DNA from: Rugalucina vietnamica
Lineage: Eukaryota > Mollusca > Bivalvia > Lucinida > Lucinidae
Assembly: GCA_964017185.1 (NCBI GenBank)
Contig: OZ024879.1
Location: forward strand, 46,115,383-46,179,382
Direction: 5' to 3'
Length of the DNA stretch: 64,000 nt
Part shown: one piece after another, positions 43,761 to 54,489 of the stretch
How positions within the stretch are numbered: the stretch's first letter is position 1
Layout of the letters: every line of letters begins with the position of its first letter
Program-made: the position numbers and the translations under genes
Notes under the pieces: model-generated
Seen by the model: the letters and a program-made list of their open reading frames with translations, nothing else
Told to the model about the DNA's origin: nothing
Database searches by the model: none

Positions 43761-44781
43761 CGTGGGATTATCAAAAATTACGTGGACTTTTCCCATAACT
43801 TGACAACGATTCAGGCAAACATATTCAAATTTTAGCTGACGATAAACTTGCTTAAATCAACTGTATTTGGAAAGTTTGGTTGATCTAAAGTGTTTTATTA
43901 GCGGTTGGTGATGGTTTTACATACCCCACCCTCCCCGTGGCGGAGCACGTCAGAAATGACGTTAAGCTATGCACTGCAGTTTCGCATTTCATTTGCGTTT
44001 TCTTCAAAACGGTTTTGCAGATCACAGCCAAACGTACCATGTGACTTAAAGAATCCATAAGAAAACAATTTATGCTTGCTCAAAAATTACGGTGGACCGG
44101 TTATGCACCTACGTTGATTTGCTAAGGCATACATGTTTGCTTTTTAGGAACTTTTACGCGATGTCTGAATTTCATGCAACACAAATCAACCGGCAATATT
44201 GTGCAATTTCCAGTTTGAAAAAAATCCTAATTCATATTAGCCGGTAACATTTCATGGTCCTTTGATAAAGCATTACAAATGAAACATTGCATGCAGGTTT
44301 GAACAAAAAAGTACCAAAAAAAGTATCAAAATTCCTATCCGTCATTTAAAATGTTTTAACGTCTAAATCAAAATGTTAAAAGTCAGCATCAATATGCCCA
44401 GTCCCAGTTTATTCTCAAATCAAGGCAATACATTAATAATTTTATACAGATTGGTAATTTTACCATGCTGCAATAGTGGACAAAATTTTTAAGATACTTT
44501 GAGCAGTAAACCTGTAAAAATCCGTAGCCCTAAAAAGGGCTTTTTGTGGTTCAAAATCAGTGTTTTTGCGTTGACGTCATTGACGTGATCGGTGTGCTCC
44601 AGGATGGCGAAAGTGGGTGTTTTCATTTCTAAATAATTTTGTAACGGATGAAGGGATTGTAATGAAATTTTGCACACTAATGCATATTACATGGGTCCAT
44701 GTGGATTGAAAGTTTGGGTGGAGTCGAGTCATATAATCAGAAGTTATGGGAAAAGTCCACGTAATTTTTGATAATCCCTCG
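43761..44781. mobile_element. Mariner-like element with 41-bp TIRs, 1021 bp
   Basis: The left end CGTGGGATTATCAAAAATTA runs on to CATAACTT. The right end in inverse reads CGAGGGATTATCAAAAATTA and continues identically, with one mismatch in 41 bp. TA flanks both sides. CGAGGG ends with TA duplication are usual for Tc1/mariner relatives. No transposase frame is recognised. Confidence 0.88.
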
Positions 44782-44789
44782 TATGTATT

Positions 44790-45486
44790 AGGTATTGGTA
44801 ACGAAAGTTTATTTGCAAAATCCAGATCTGATGCAAAAATCTTCTCCAGAATACACTATTTGTTTCATGATGTTCCTGATCGATATCTCAGTAGATGTTA
44901 ATTACAAACAGGGACAGTAGATTTACAGGGATATGACACTTCAGTACTGCTATTATCATTTTCCAATGTATGTGTGACTTGGAGTCAGGCTAGGTTTTAG
45001 AATATGCCCAATAGGTATTTACATGGAGAATAAGTAAGAAAAGATGTGTTTATAGTTGTCAGTTTCTACGAACTACTCCTTCTTCTATATTGCATTTTTA
45101 TTCAAGCAAAACATGTCATCTGTTTAAGCACATATTGGGCTGTTGTTTGATGTCAAGTTTGAATATATACACCAAAACTTACACCTAAGCCATCTGTATA
45201 AAAATGACGAAAAATTGTTTTCTTCCAGAAGAAGTTTTTTTGCCTCTTTTGTAACAGCCATTTTATATAAAAGTATTCACTCAATCTATTTGAATTTTAT
45301 ATCAAACAGCACTGGGACAGTTCATATTTAGAATGGTATATTTCTTTTTAAGTAATGTTCAATATGCTTGTAGGAGTATTTTGTAAAACACAGGCAGTGT
45401 TTGGAATATTTTGCCTTATTAAATTGCATAGTCAATTATTGGAATACCTGTCCACGTAACGCAAAGGACAACGCAGTATACACGGA
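44790..45486. other. No gene recognised
   Basis: AT-rich DNA without a convincing frame or repeat. Confidence 0.45.
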
Positions 45487-45875
45487 TTGCAATCCTTTGG
45501 TTTCGGTCTTCAACAGAAACCTAGTTCTCTTCGTATGACAAATTTCAAAATAAATAATAAAAGCAGTGCTCAGAAATACCTGTACTTTAAGCAAAGACAG
45601 GCTTTCCTGGAAAGGAAAAGCGTTTGTTCGTCACTACCGGGTGCTGAACTGTCGTCGGACAGGGAGTTCATGAGATTGTTTTGTAGACCAGTCGAGCGAC
45701 ATGACTATGTCAATACCACATCCTGTCACTAAAAAGAGAATGCATGAACTACAAAATGCACTTGAACAACTTAAGTTACGACAAATTTCAAAACAGAAGC
45801 GCTACAATACTGAACGAGAACAAACGCAAGAAACAGTGAAATTCCATGAATTTAATTCAGCTTTGTTCGGTTGAA
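45487..45875 (+). other. Open frames of an unrecognised basic protein
   Basis: A frame from 45487 reads NFKINNKSSAQKYLYFKQRQ. From about 45703 an overlapping frame reads TKKRMHELQNALEQLKLRQI then SKQKRYNTEREQTQETVKF, a likely coiled coil, and stops at 45872-45874. It may be a damaged short gene or part of an element. I cannot name it. Confidence 0.3.
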
Positions 45876-46119
45876 AAATGCGGACCTCGGAAAAAGGAAT
45901 AGGCAGTTGCATCAAGGGTTCGACGCTGTAATGATAATAATAATAAATTCTTTATTTAAAGAGGATGACATATTAAGCAAATGAAATATATGTATCGAAT
46001 GAATGAGTGGTGCAATGGGACATAATGTATTTTTATGTTTTGTTTGTTAATACTTCCAATAATAGGAAACTTCAGTTTTCCTGGTCTGTACATTACATTT
46101 TACACTGCTTATTTTTGTA

Positions 46120-46350
46120 CCACAAAACCAACATTTTGCCTAATTATGCGAAAACAAAGGAGTAGATTACCGCATCGATGCCTTTGTTTTTCGCAACACG
46201 TAGTGCATTTCCTCTCCTACTTTCATTCAAATTTTCTAGTCCTGGACTCAGACGTTGTCGGAAACCCAAAGTGTTGGCATATGCAACAACAAAGGCGCAG
46301 ATCAGCTTCACAGTACTGCGAACGTGACTTCGCAAATAATGCCAGCCTAT
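46120..46350 (+). mobile_element. Diverged FB2 copy
   Basis: ACAAAACCAACATTTTGCC at the left, GATCAGCTTCACAGTACTGC at the right. It is internally rearranged compared with 53338-53574. Confidence 0.65.
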
Positions 46351-46587
46351 TTAAGCTCTGACAAATATAACCTCCCATAGTTTGATGCCTCATTGAATAT
46401 AGAAGCATGATAATATTTGAACAAGATAAAACAAGAATAATGTTGACAACATCCCAAACATTCTTTATGCCAAGTGACACTTAAATAGCAACCGCAGATA
46501 TTGCAAGTCATGTAAGTCCAGAAAGTTAAAATATTTATATCTGATGTTTCTGCATGCTTTAATCACAAAGGTATTCGAACAAAAATT

Positions 46588-46830
46588 TGAGCCGCATTGT
46601 GAGAAAACCAGATTTTGCCTATGCGAAAACAAGGGCGCAAATCAGCTTCGCTGTAACTGCGAAGCTGAGCAGCGCTTTTGTTATCGCTACACGGATAGTA
46701 CAATTCCTCTTCTTCTTTAATCCGGAATTTCAATCTTCTAGCCTGCTTCTGTAACTGTACAGACCAGTTTGTGTCGGACCTGGTCGGAAACCCCGAAGAC
46801 CGGTTTTCTCGCGCCACCGGTCAGATAATG
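46588..46830 (+). mobile_element. Foldback MITE FB2 copy
   Basis: Ends GAGCCGCATTGTGAGAAAAC and GGTTTTCTCGCGCCACC. Internal hairpin CAGCTTCGC..GCGAAGCTG and landmark GGATAGTACAATTCCTCTTC. Confidence 0.88.
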
Positions 46831-47018
46831 AATAATGATGGACCTGTCAGCATTCAAAATGTCAAATGGAAATGTAATCTAAACCGATGCTTCGAATGGT
46901 GAAAATTATAATTTAAGTTCTATATTATTCATACTTTAATCAATCTCCAATTCACATATCCAGGAAAATGATATTCAAATTACCATGAATATGAGATACA
47001 CATGGTACACAAACGCTT

Positions 47019-47297
47019 CATCAGGAAAACATGTCCGTGCATTGTATACCCCCTTTTACCCCACTTTTATATAGAAAAACTGGGGTACGCAGGGGTATAC
47101 CTATTTTTCTTATTTTGCTCCAAAACATAGATTGTGGGTACTCGTTAGAACCGCCTCGGCGAGGCGGTTCTAACGTGTACCCACAATCTATGTTTTGAGC
47201 AAAAATAAGAAATATATCAAAATGTTTCTACTGAAAATTGTTATTTTTTACAAACTTTAAAAATCTCTGTATAATGCATGGGCATGTTTTCGTAATG
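47019..47297 (+). mobile_element. Foldback MITE FB1, best full copy
   Basis: Left end CATCAGGAAAACATGTCCGTG. The right end in inverse is CATTACGAAAACATGCCCATG, so the ends form an imperfect 21-bp TIR with 16 of 21 matching. The centre is a long palindrome: AACATAGATTGTGGGTAC, then CGTTAGAACCGCCTCGG and its inverse. About eleven copies or pieces are in the window, none with coding capacity. Confidence 0.95.
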
Positions 47298-47369
47298 TGT
47301 TTGTGCAGTATTTTCCACGAGCAAACGCTGTAACACAATACACATTTAATTAAAAAACAAAAACACGCC

Positions 47370-47515
47370 CATGTTTCATTCAAATGTTTCTTGAGCTGTA
47401 AAAACTTGAAAATTTCATTTAAAAAAAATGGCATTTTTGCTATTTATGCTTAAAACATTGATTGTTGGTACACGTGAGGCGTTTCTAACGAGTATCCACA
47501 ATCTATGGTTTTGAG
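47370..47515 (-). mobile_element. FB1 fragment
   Basis: GAGCTGTAAAAACTTGAAAA, then CATTGATTGTTGGTACACG, then CGAGTATCCACAATCTATGG. The centre is shortened to TGAGGCGTTTC. Confidence 0.8.
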
Positions 47516-47544
47516 TGTATATCCCAGTACAACCCAGTTTTACT

Positions 47545-48020
47545 GAGACCTCCATCGTCGGGCAGCTTACTCAATCTGTGAGTCCCGGTTTTTGATTTAT
47601 CAGGATGTTTATCATGATTTATTTGTTTGTTCTTTATGATTCATTGACTAGTTAGAGATTCACCACGAGGACCGAAGAACTAACTAAATGCTATGAACCA
47701 CTGCAGAAGCTGAGGGTGAGGTTAGGTACCTGTAAAACCGGTTTAAGCCCGCCAGTAACTTTGTGTTACTGATCGTTCCAAGTCGATACTTCTGTGGTGG
47801 TTCTTTTTGTTTTATGTCTTGGTGTTTAAAACATTTTTGTGCTGTTGGCGCCTTATGTATGTTTTCATATTTTAGTTAAGTTAAGGTAACTTAGGCCACC
47901 TATTGGGAAAATAGCTGCTCATTCGGCTTACGATATGTTTCATGGTTTAAGTTTGGCTTTTTTGGAGTGGGAATCTTTTTCTGATTGCGCCTTTTCCTGA
48001 TCTTTGCCTACTTGTACCTT
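47545..48020 (+). mobile_element. Retroelement 3'-end fragment, long
   Basis: About 475 bp nearly matching 55540-56053, starting ACCTCCATCGTCGGGCAGC. Joined to it is an FB1 remnant (48022-48078). Confidence 0.93.
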
Positions 48021-48287
48021 TTTACTGTACAAAAGTGGGGTGAAAGGGGTATTCATTGTACGGACATGTTTGCTTGATGTGATGCTGTAAGGCATATTTT
48101 CTCATAGTAGAACTTATTGCTCCTGATTTGTATTTGCTTACCAATGCATCGGTATAGATTTCGCACATTTTAGTTTTCAATAACACATTTGTTCATAAAA
48201 CGCAACGCAAAAGCCAGTAAAAATAACATGAATTATTTAGAGCAATATGAAACTAAACAACTGAATATTCCGGCAGAAAATGAGATG

Positions 48288-48495
48288 AGCCGCCTCGTGG
48301 GAAAACCAACAATCTGCATAGGCGAAAACAAAGACACAGAAGCTGATCAGCGCCTTTGTCTTCGCTACTCGGATAGTACAATACCTCTTCTACTTAAATC
48401 CGAAATTTCAAGAGTCTAGCCTGCTTCTATAGCTGTACAGACCGGTTTGTGTCAGACCTGTTCTGAAACCACACTGTTGGTTTTTCTAAGAGGTG
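48288..48495 (+). mobile_element. Foldback MITE FB2 copy
   Basis: Ends GAGCCGCCTCGTGGGAAAAC and GGTTTTTCTAAGAGGTGGCTC. The centre lacks one arm of the GCTGATC hairpin. Confidence 0.9.
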
Positions 48496-48689
48496 GCTCA
48501 AAAGTTGCAGAATTTAAAGCCATGGTAGCGGGATGAGGACATATTGGAATGATCACTGATAGATATTTGGCAACAATGGTAATTGGTTTCATTTCTTTCT
48601 TTCTTTTTTCTTTTTTTTTTTTTTTTTTTTTTTTCTTCTCTGCGATATTTATGAATTAGCCAAAGACTATTCATGGACATGAAGAAATA

Positions 48690-48962
48690 TATCGGTTCTG
48701 TGGTTGTTCTTTTTGTTTTATGTCTTTGTCTTTGAAAATTTTGTGCTGTTGGCGCCTTATGTATGTTTTCATATTTTTAGTTAAGTGTAGGTAATTGAGT
48801 ACCCACCTATTGGGAAAATAGCAGCTCATTCGGCTTACGATATGTTTTCATGGTATAAGTACCTGATTGTTAATTTAGATTTTTCCCACCTCGTTTTTTG
48901 GAGTGAGAATCTTTTTTCTTAATGCGCCTTTTCCTGATCTTTGCCTACTTGTACCTTTTTAA
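48690..48962 (+). mobile_element. Retroelement 3'-end fragment
   Basis: Begins near GGTTGTTCTTTTTGTTTTATG and ends CCTACTTGTACCTTTTT. Confidence 0.9.
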
Positions 48963-49990
48963 ATTAGATAAAACTTCTGTGGATTGAGCGTCGTATTCAG
49001 TGATGTGGACACTATGAAAACGTGCAAATTTCTTATAGCTGCAAAGATGATAATAAAAATATATGTTGGAAAATGTTGACATTTTTCATTTCGTTATGTT
49101 CAAAACATAGTTTATTTACCAGAAAAATAGAACGTAGGTATGGGTTAGAACGCATCGCGGAAACGATTATTGCATGTATTGTTCGGCAAATCTGTAACCT
49201 TATTATATTCCTACAAAAACACCTCTTGATACGAGGGGTGTTCTTTATTTCTAGTTATCGACTCTTTTTCTTCTAAACCAGCATCTGTACCAGAAAAAAT
49301 ACTTGATAGTTATAAATAGGTTCTTTGCGATTATGTTGAAATCACCCAACCATTTTAAGGTGATACACTTTATCATTGCAAGTTGAGTCTCTATAGACGG
49401 GCACCTTTATGACACAGCGTACACGTTCTTCAGCCAGTCCAAACGGACAGTATACTGTTTGAATTAATGTTTAAAACGATTAGAAGAACTATTTTATGCT
49501 TGCGGAGTCTTCATTACCTTGCTAACATATAGGCGAAAAGTTATTTTCCTAAAAGAGAAATTCCATTTTCAAGTTACGAGAAATGTAAACATAGCACTAT
49601 AGCTGTAAGTTATGAATTGTTAAAGTGAAAGGACGTCGGTAAAGAAGTTTCAGAGCTTCATAATTTCATTTCCAGTCACGACTGATCCAAACTGTTAATG
49701 CTGTTGTGGTAGACGTTTTCAATCAGGAAATTTGACTGGGAATCTATCACGATAGAGACTAACAGCTGTCCAAGAAACTGTGTGCCTGCGCCACCTTAAA
49801 TCAGTTTTAAAAATCCGAAAATATTGAAAGGCGTAAACTGTGCAGTGATTTTAATTGGCTCATATTCAAACGATTATGAAGTCACAAAGCAGGGGTAATA
49901 ATTCTATAAAGTAAATGTGAATGCATTCTACGAAAGTGTTTTCTGATGCTCATATAAATGGCAAGTTTATGTGTAAAATGGAAGTGGGCA
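48963..49990. other. No gene recognised
   Basis: A diverged piece related to FB1 may lie near 49020-49150 (GTTCAAAACATAG). Otherwise nothing is recognised. Confidence 0.4.
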
Positions 49991-49991
49991 T

Positions 49992-50271
49992 GTATATAGT
50001 GTTGCGAATGCTATAGCATTTTCTATACATGTGATCGAAATTTCATACTGTAAATTAACTGGAAAACAACGCATGCGATTTAGAGTGCGATTACTATAGG
50101 GTCATGCGTCAGAGAACAATAATTTTGATACTTATCCGATCAGAAAATATTAAGCTTCTCATTTTTAGTCAACGGGAAAAAACAAAAGGCAAGTATTAAA
50201 GAACATCTATGGAACGCCAAAACTATGTGATGGTAAGGAATTAAAACATTTGATTCACCATCATCATTATA
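49992..50271 (+). repeat. Flanking direct repeat, left copy (occupied site)
   Basis: GTATATAGTGTTGCGAATGC to CACCATCATCATTATA. It matches 51587-51893 except for an extra 25-30-bp phrase in the right copy. It ends exactly at the TA where the pogo-like element begins. Confidence 0.92.
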
Positions 50272-51584
50272 CAGTCAAACCTTTGGGAGTAATTAAACTG
50301 GCTGTCATACAGAGGTGTCTGTCTTATCAAGGGTCCGTCAGAAAGGCCAGCATGACAAAATAATATCACCATTTTCCAATATCTGAATGTATATTTTAAC
50401 AATGGTATTTAAAACATCAAATACTGAAAACAAAATGATTTTAATCTAGTTTCTAAAACAAATTGGCACAATATGAGTACAGAGTTAAATATGTTTTAGC
50501 TAAAAAAGTATCAATTAAAAGCATAATTTCAGCTTTCTTTATCATTTAATTGACCTAGTAGAAAAATTTTAGAAATTAAATATATTCATAAATATTTAAA
50601 TGTACATGCACTTAAAACCTACGATATATGGATATTGACAAATAAAAGCAATGACTTTCTTAAATGCATAAAACTGGAACACATCACATGTTGCTTGCTG
50701 AAAGAGATAAAATTTAGAAAAGTTAATGCAATCCAAATACATATAATTATACATTCATTATCACATGCACATGTTTAGTTCAGACTTTCTGAAAGAAAGT
50801 GTCAATTTTGCTTTGCTTTGTGAACACATCCAGTCGCATGTGGACAGTGAGTTCTTCCAGCTCAACAACATGGTCAAGGAAGCTTGAATTTCCAGCATTT
50901 AACGCAAACAGTTTGAGTTTTTGGATCATGTCCTGTGCATTATTTAGTGAAACAGTTGGCTGAACCTCAGGGACAGACACAGACGAATAAGCACACAAAC
51001 TATCACCATCATCAACATCATCATCATCATCATCACCACCATCATCAGCAGCAGGCAGCTGCTTCATTATCTCAGGCGCAGGCTGGTCTCAGTTCAAATG
51101 ATCCTCACAAGTATGAAGGTTTTCGTCAATTGCAAGAAGTTCGGTAAAGTTACAGCCAAAAAGATCTTTGGACATTTTCAGAACAGCAAGTGAAATGTCA
51201 TCAGCGATTTCCTCATGTTCAGCACTAATTTATGTGCCAGTAGATCAACAGCACACAGCTGGGGTCATTCCAGCCTTGGCGAAACACTTTTGAATCGTTG
51301 AGGGTTCTACCTCACGCCATGACTGACTGATCCAGTAAATCGCCTGCAGCACAGATACTTTTGATGACATCCGCACCATCAGCAGTTGTGTTTTTTTTTT
51401 TGGCAAATTTATCACATGCTGGAGCTGTCTTTTCCTGTACTTAAGTTTAACGGTTTGTATAATGCCCTGGTCCATGGGTTGGGCTTTTGATATTGTGTTT
51501 GGAGGAGAAATACAAGCTACAAATGGCTAAACTTCAGGCGTGGGTGGGATGGCGCATTGTCCATGAATAACAAGACCCGTCTTC
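50272..51584 (-). mobile_element. Pogo/Tigger-like DNA transposon, 5'-truncated
   Basis: The left terminal sequence CAGTCAAACCTTTGGGAG follows a TA, as expected of pogo/Tigger ends. The minus strand encodes the C-terminal part of a DDE_1-type transposase: GRRVLLFMDNAPSHP near 51580-51530, then MDQGIIQTVKLKYRKRQLQH, then YWISQSWREVEPSTIQKCFA (51475-51245), then an acidic run and QSKIDTFFQKV at the end (51067-50780). VLLFMDNAPSHP holds the second catalytic aspartate. The DNA-binding half and right-hand end are missing, and frames change between parts. Confidence 0.85.
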
Positions 51585-51893
51585 CTGTATATAGTGTTGC
51601 AAATGCTATAGCATTTTCTATACATATGATCGAAATTTTATACTGTAAATTAACTGGAAAACAACGCAGTGTCATTACTTTACCCTGTTTTAGAATGCGA
51701 TTACTATAGGATCATGCGTCAGAGAACAATAATTTTGATACATATCTGATCAGAAAATATTATGCTTCTCATTGTTAGTCAACGGGAAAAAACAAAAGGC
51801 AAGTATTAAACAACATCTATGGAACGCCAAAAACTGTCTGCTGGTAAGGAATTAAAACATTTGATTCACCATCATCATTATACATGTATTCTG
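51585..51893 (+). repeat. Flanking direct repeat, right copy (empty site)
   Basis: Second copy of 49992-50271. Here CATCATTATA continues straight into CATGTATTCTGCTC, so the TA target is unoccupied. Confidence 0.92.
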
Positions 51894-51894
51894 C

Positions 51895-52325
51895 TCACAT
51901 TTGTTTATATGTTGCATAGTTCGCATTATATACTTCAACATTTGTATTATATACTGTGAAGACTTTAAGGTGTAATGAGAAACGTCCATTATATGTTGGA
52001 CCAGGTTCTTTATATTATGATATTTTTCATTATATGATGAGTTAACATCTTTATATCATGGTACATTTACATTAAATGCTGCCACATTATATTATGTATC
52101 TTTCTCATTATATCATGTGCTATTGTTTTTATATTATGCTAAATATACTGTACATTATGTTATGCGACCATTTCATAATGTTATGACTTATAAGTGTATG
52201 CTTTAAAGTTTCTTTATATGCTGCATCAGGTTGATTGTATGGTTCGATAACTTCATTATATGCACAAACTTCATTATATGACGTGACAACTACTTTATAT
52301 GATGTGGACGATTTTGCAAGAAGAA
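51895..52325. repeat. Degenerate periodic TTATATGATG repeat
   Basis: Words such as CATTATATGATG, TTTATATCATGG, CATTATATTATG and CATTATATGACG recur about every 25-35 bp for some 430 bp. Spacers are of variable sequence. Confidence 0.75.
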
Positions 52326-52387
52326 AAATTATAATTCGACCGGTTAGAGAGTTTTTGTATACAAACCGGGACTACCGGACGTACTGC

Positions 52388-52390
52388 TGA

Positions 52391-52452
<62 letters not shown>
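52388..52452. repeat. (TCTA)n microsatellite
   Basis: About 16 units of ATCT. It is followed by a short FB1 end remnant at 52470-52512. Confidence 0.98.
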
Positions 52453-52649
52453 TTATCATCATGATCGATTGAAAAAAGTCTCTGTATATTGCATGGGCAT
52501 GTTTTTCGAAATATTTAAGGGCTTCTGAGCCTATTACGTCGTAAATAATGTTAAAATATGACACAATTCTCTCTCAACGTTCGTTATTTTCGGTACATTT
52601 CCGTCAGCAACCATATCGATTCCAAGGAAAATAATCCTAAATTTTCGTC

Positions 52650-53115
52650 GCAATGTGTTTTCGATGTTTTTGGAATATTCCCAAAGAAACAACAAAAAAA
52701 AAAACAACAACTATTTTTGTTGACGTGACCGATGATCAGAAAACTGACTTTGTTGATTCTATAGAAAACAAAAATACGGTACGCAAAACAGCAACAGTCA
52801 TGCGTCACAGAGTTCACAACCTGGTTGGAAATGGCCCCACGTAATGAGACCCGTGAGATAAATACAATGCAGACTGAGGAACTGGACAATTACATAGGGT
52901 TATTTCTTCTGTCAATAAGAAAAGCTGATGGGGAACAGTATGAACCAGACACTCTGACTTCCTATCACAGGTGCATTGATGGGTACTTACGTGATAAAAA
53001 GTACCCATTCACGAGTCGTATCAAAGACAAAGAATTGCAAATCTTCATGACGGTATTTGCATCAAAGCGAAATGAATGTACGGGGGTCATTCAAGAATTA
53101 ATGACAATGGATCCA
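52650..53115 (+). pseudogene. Crypton-type recombinase, N-terminal part (KIAA1958/ZMYM-like)
   Basis: The frame at 52690-52820 reads DFVDSIENKNTVRKTATVM. After a frame change near 52820-52850, TMQTEELDNYIGLFLLSIRK then ADGEQYEPDTLTSYHRCIDG follows, then IFMTVFASKRNE. This is the N-terminal (core-binding) region of DUF3504-type tyrosine recombinases, the group that includes Crypton transposons and host proteins KIAA1958, QRICH1 and ZMYM2-4. After 53115 the similarity ends. Probably inactive. The catalytic half of a similar protein is at 60860-61500 on the same strand. Confidence 0.72.
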
Positions 53116-53337
53116 TATCTCGGAAAGTATGAACAGAACAGATCTTTTATTTCAAACTCAGGTCAACATACATTGACATATGAGAAAATACACAATACAA
53201 AAACGCTATATATGCTGAAGCATGGTCATTGCTTACTGTATGCCCTTTAAGGGCTTATTTGTCCAGGTTTGTGGGGGTCAAGTCGTAGTATTCGATAACA
53301 GAATGGTAATAACGCTGCAGACTACTGGTACTATAAT

Positions 53338-53574
53338 GAGCCGCCTCGTGGGAAAACCAACAATGTGGTTTCGGAACAGGTCTGACACAAATCAGGCTGC
53401 ACAGTCACAGAAGCAGGCTAGAAGTTCGAAGTTTTTGACTCAAGTAGAGAAGAAATAGTACTATCCGTGTAGCGAAAACAAAGGCGCCGATCAGCTTCGC
53501 GGTTACCGCGAAGCTGATCTGCGTCTTTGTTTTCGTATATGCAGATTGTTGGTTTTCTCACGATGTGGCTCATA
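53338..53574 (-). mobile_element. Foldback MITE FB2, best full copy
   Basis: Inverted ends ATGAGCCGCCTCGTGGGAAA and the inverse of TTTCTCACGATGTGGCTCAT. An internal palindrome, CAGCTTCGCGG then TTACCGCGAAGCTG, is flanked by AAAGGCGCCGAT. About 237 bp, non-coding. Several related copies lie at 22757-53574. Confidence 0.93.
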
Positions 53575-54489
53575 TGTTGTTACAAAGATTTGAGACATGT
53601 GCATGTATATCAGATTTCCAAAATATGTAGAATCGTAATTAACTATACAACAAGGGTGTTCTTAATTTAAATTTGACACTAATGTCACACCGTATTTTTA
53701 ATTTATGATCATCGGTATTTTGTCAAGTTTGAGAAAACCTATCTTGTTCATCCCGAGGAAGATCGTTTAACCATATATACTATTTTACATCATGCTGCGT
53801 AATAACTTTTTTTTTTTGAACTTCTTAGGAGGTAAGTGCATGGGCTATGCTAAGCACATGTGCTGACATATTTGTCCGTAACCTGCTATAAGTTCTAAAT
53901 CAATGCTATTTTCGCTTGACACGTCCTAGGTAAATATTTTGAGTACTCTAACCTTGAACTGGTGAGCATTGTTAAGTTTTTCACACGATTTTATCAATGT
54001 TTATTTTCTCGTGGTTATATTAAACTTTATCATGTTGATTGCAAATTTATTTTACGATGGAATTTAAATTCAATGAGCATACTTGTGCACAGCAGTTTCT
54101 TCTGTTTAGTTGGATTTATTATAAAACTATCAAAAGGTAAGTTGTTATCAAATTTGTAACTCATTAGCTTTAATAGCGGAGAGCGCATGCGACAGCAGAC
54201 TGCGACGATGCCTCGGACAGCAAACTGCCGTCGCTAAGTCAACGTCAGAGTACAGTTCGACCCGCCGTCGCACCACACGGCTTAAATCCGCTAATGAGTC
54301 ACAGATCGCCGAACATCTATGTTGTAATATTGGGGTACAGGGAATGGTTGTGCTGCGTAGTACAACGTTACATTAATATGTAATGGCTCGATTATCATAA
54401 TTAAGTCTTGTTACTTGTGTGATGGTGCGAGTTATTAAATGATTTAAAATATACAATCGTTTTTTAAAGCATGTTAAGGGAATATTATT
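53575..54489. other. No gene recognised
   Basis: The final part (about 54300-54489) is probably the 3'UTR of the minus-strand LINE. A GC-rich, partly self-complementary patch lies at 54170-54300, with CATTAGC and AGCGGA inverted at its ends. Confidence 0.4.

Noticed and set aside
48498-48680. Lysine-rich 60-codon frame
   Set aside because: Translation of a poly-T tract on the opposite strand.
50935-51147. Histidine-rich frame on the plus strand
   Set aside because: Antisense of the acidic run near the C-terminus of the pogo-like transposase.
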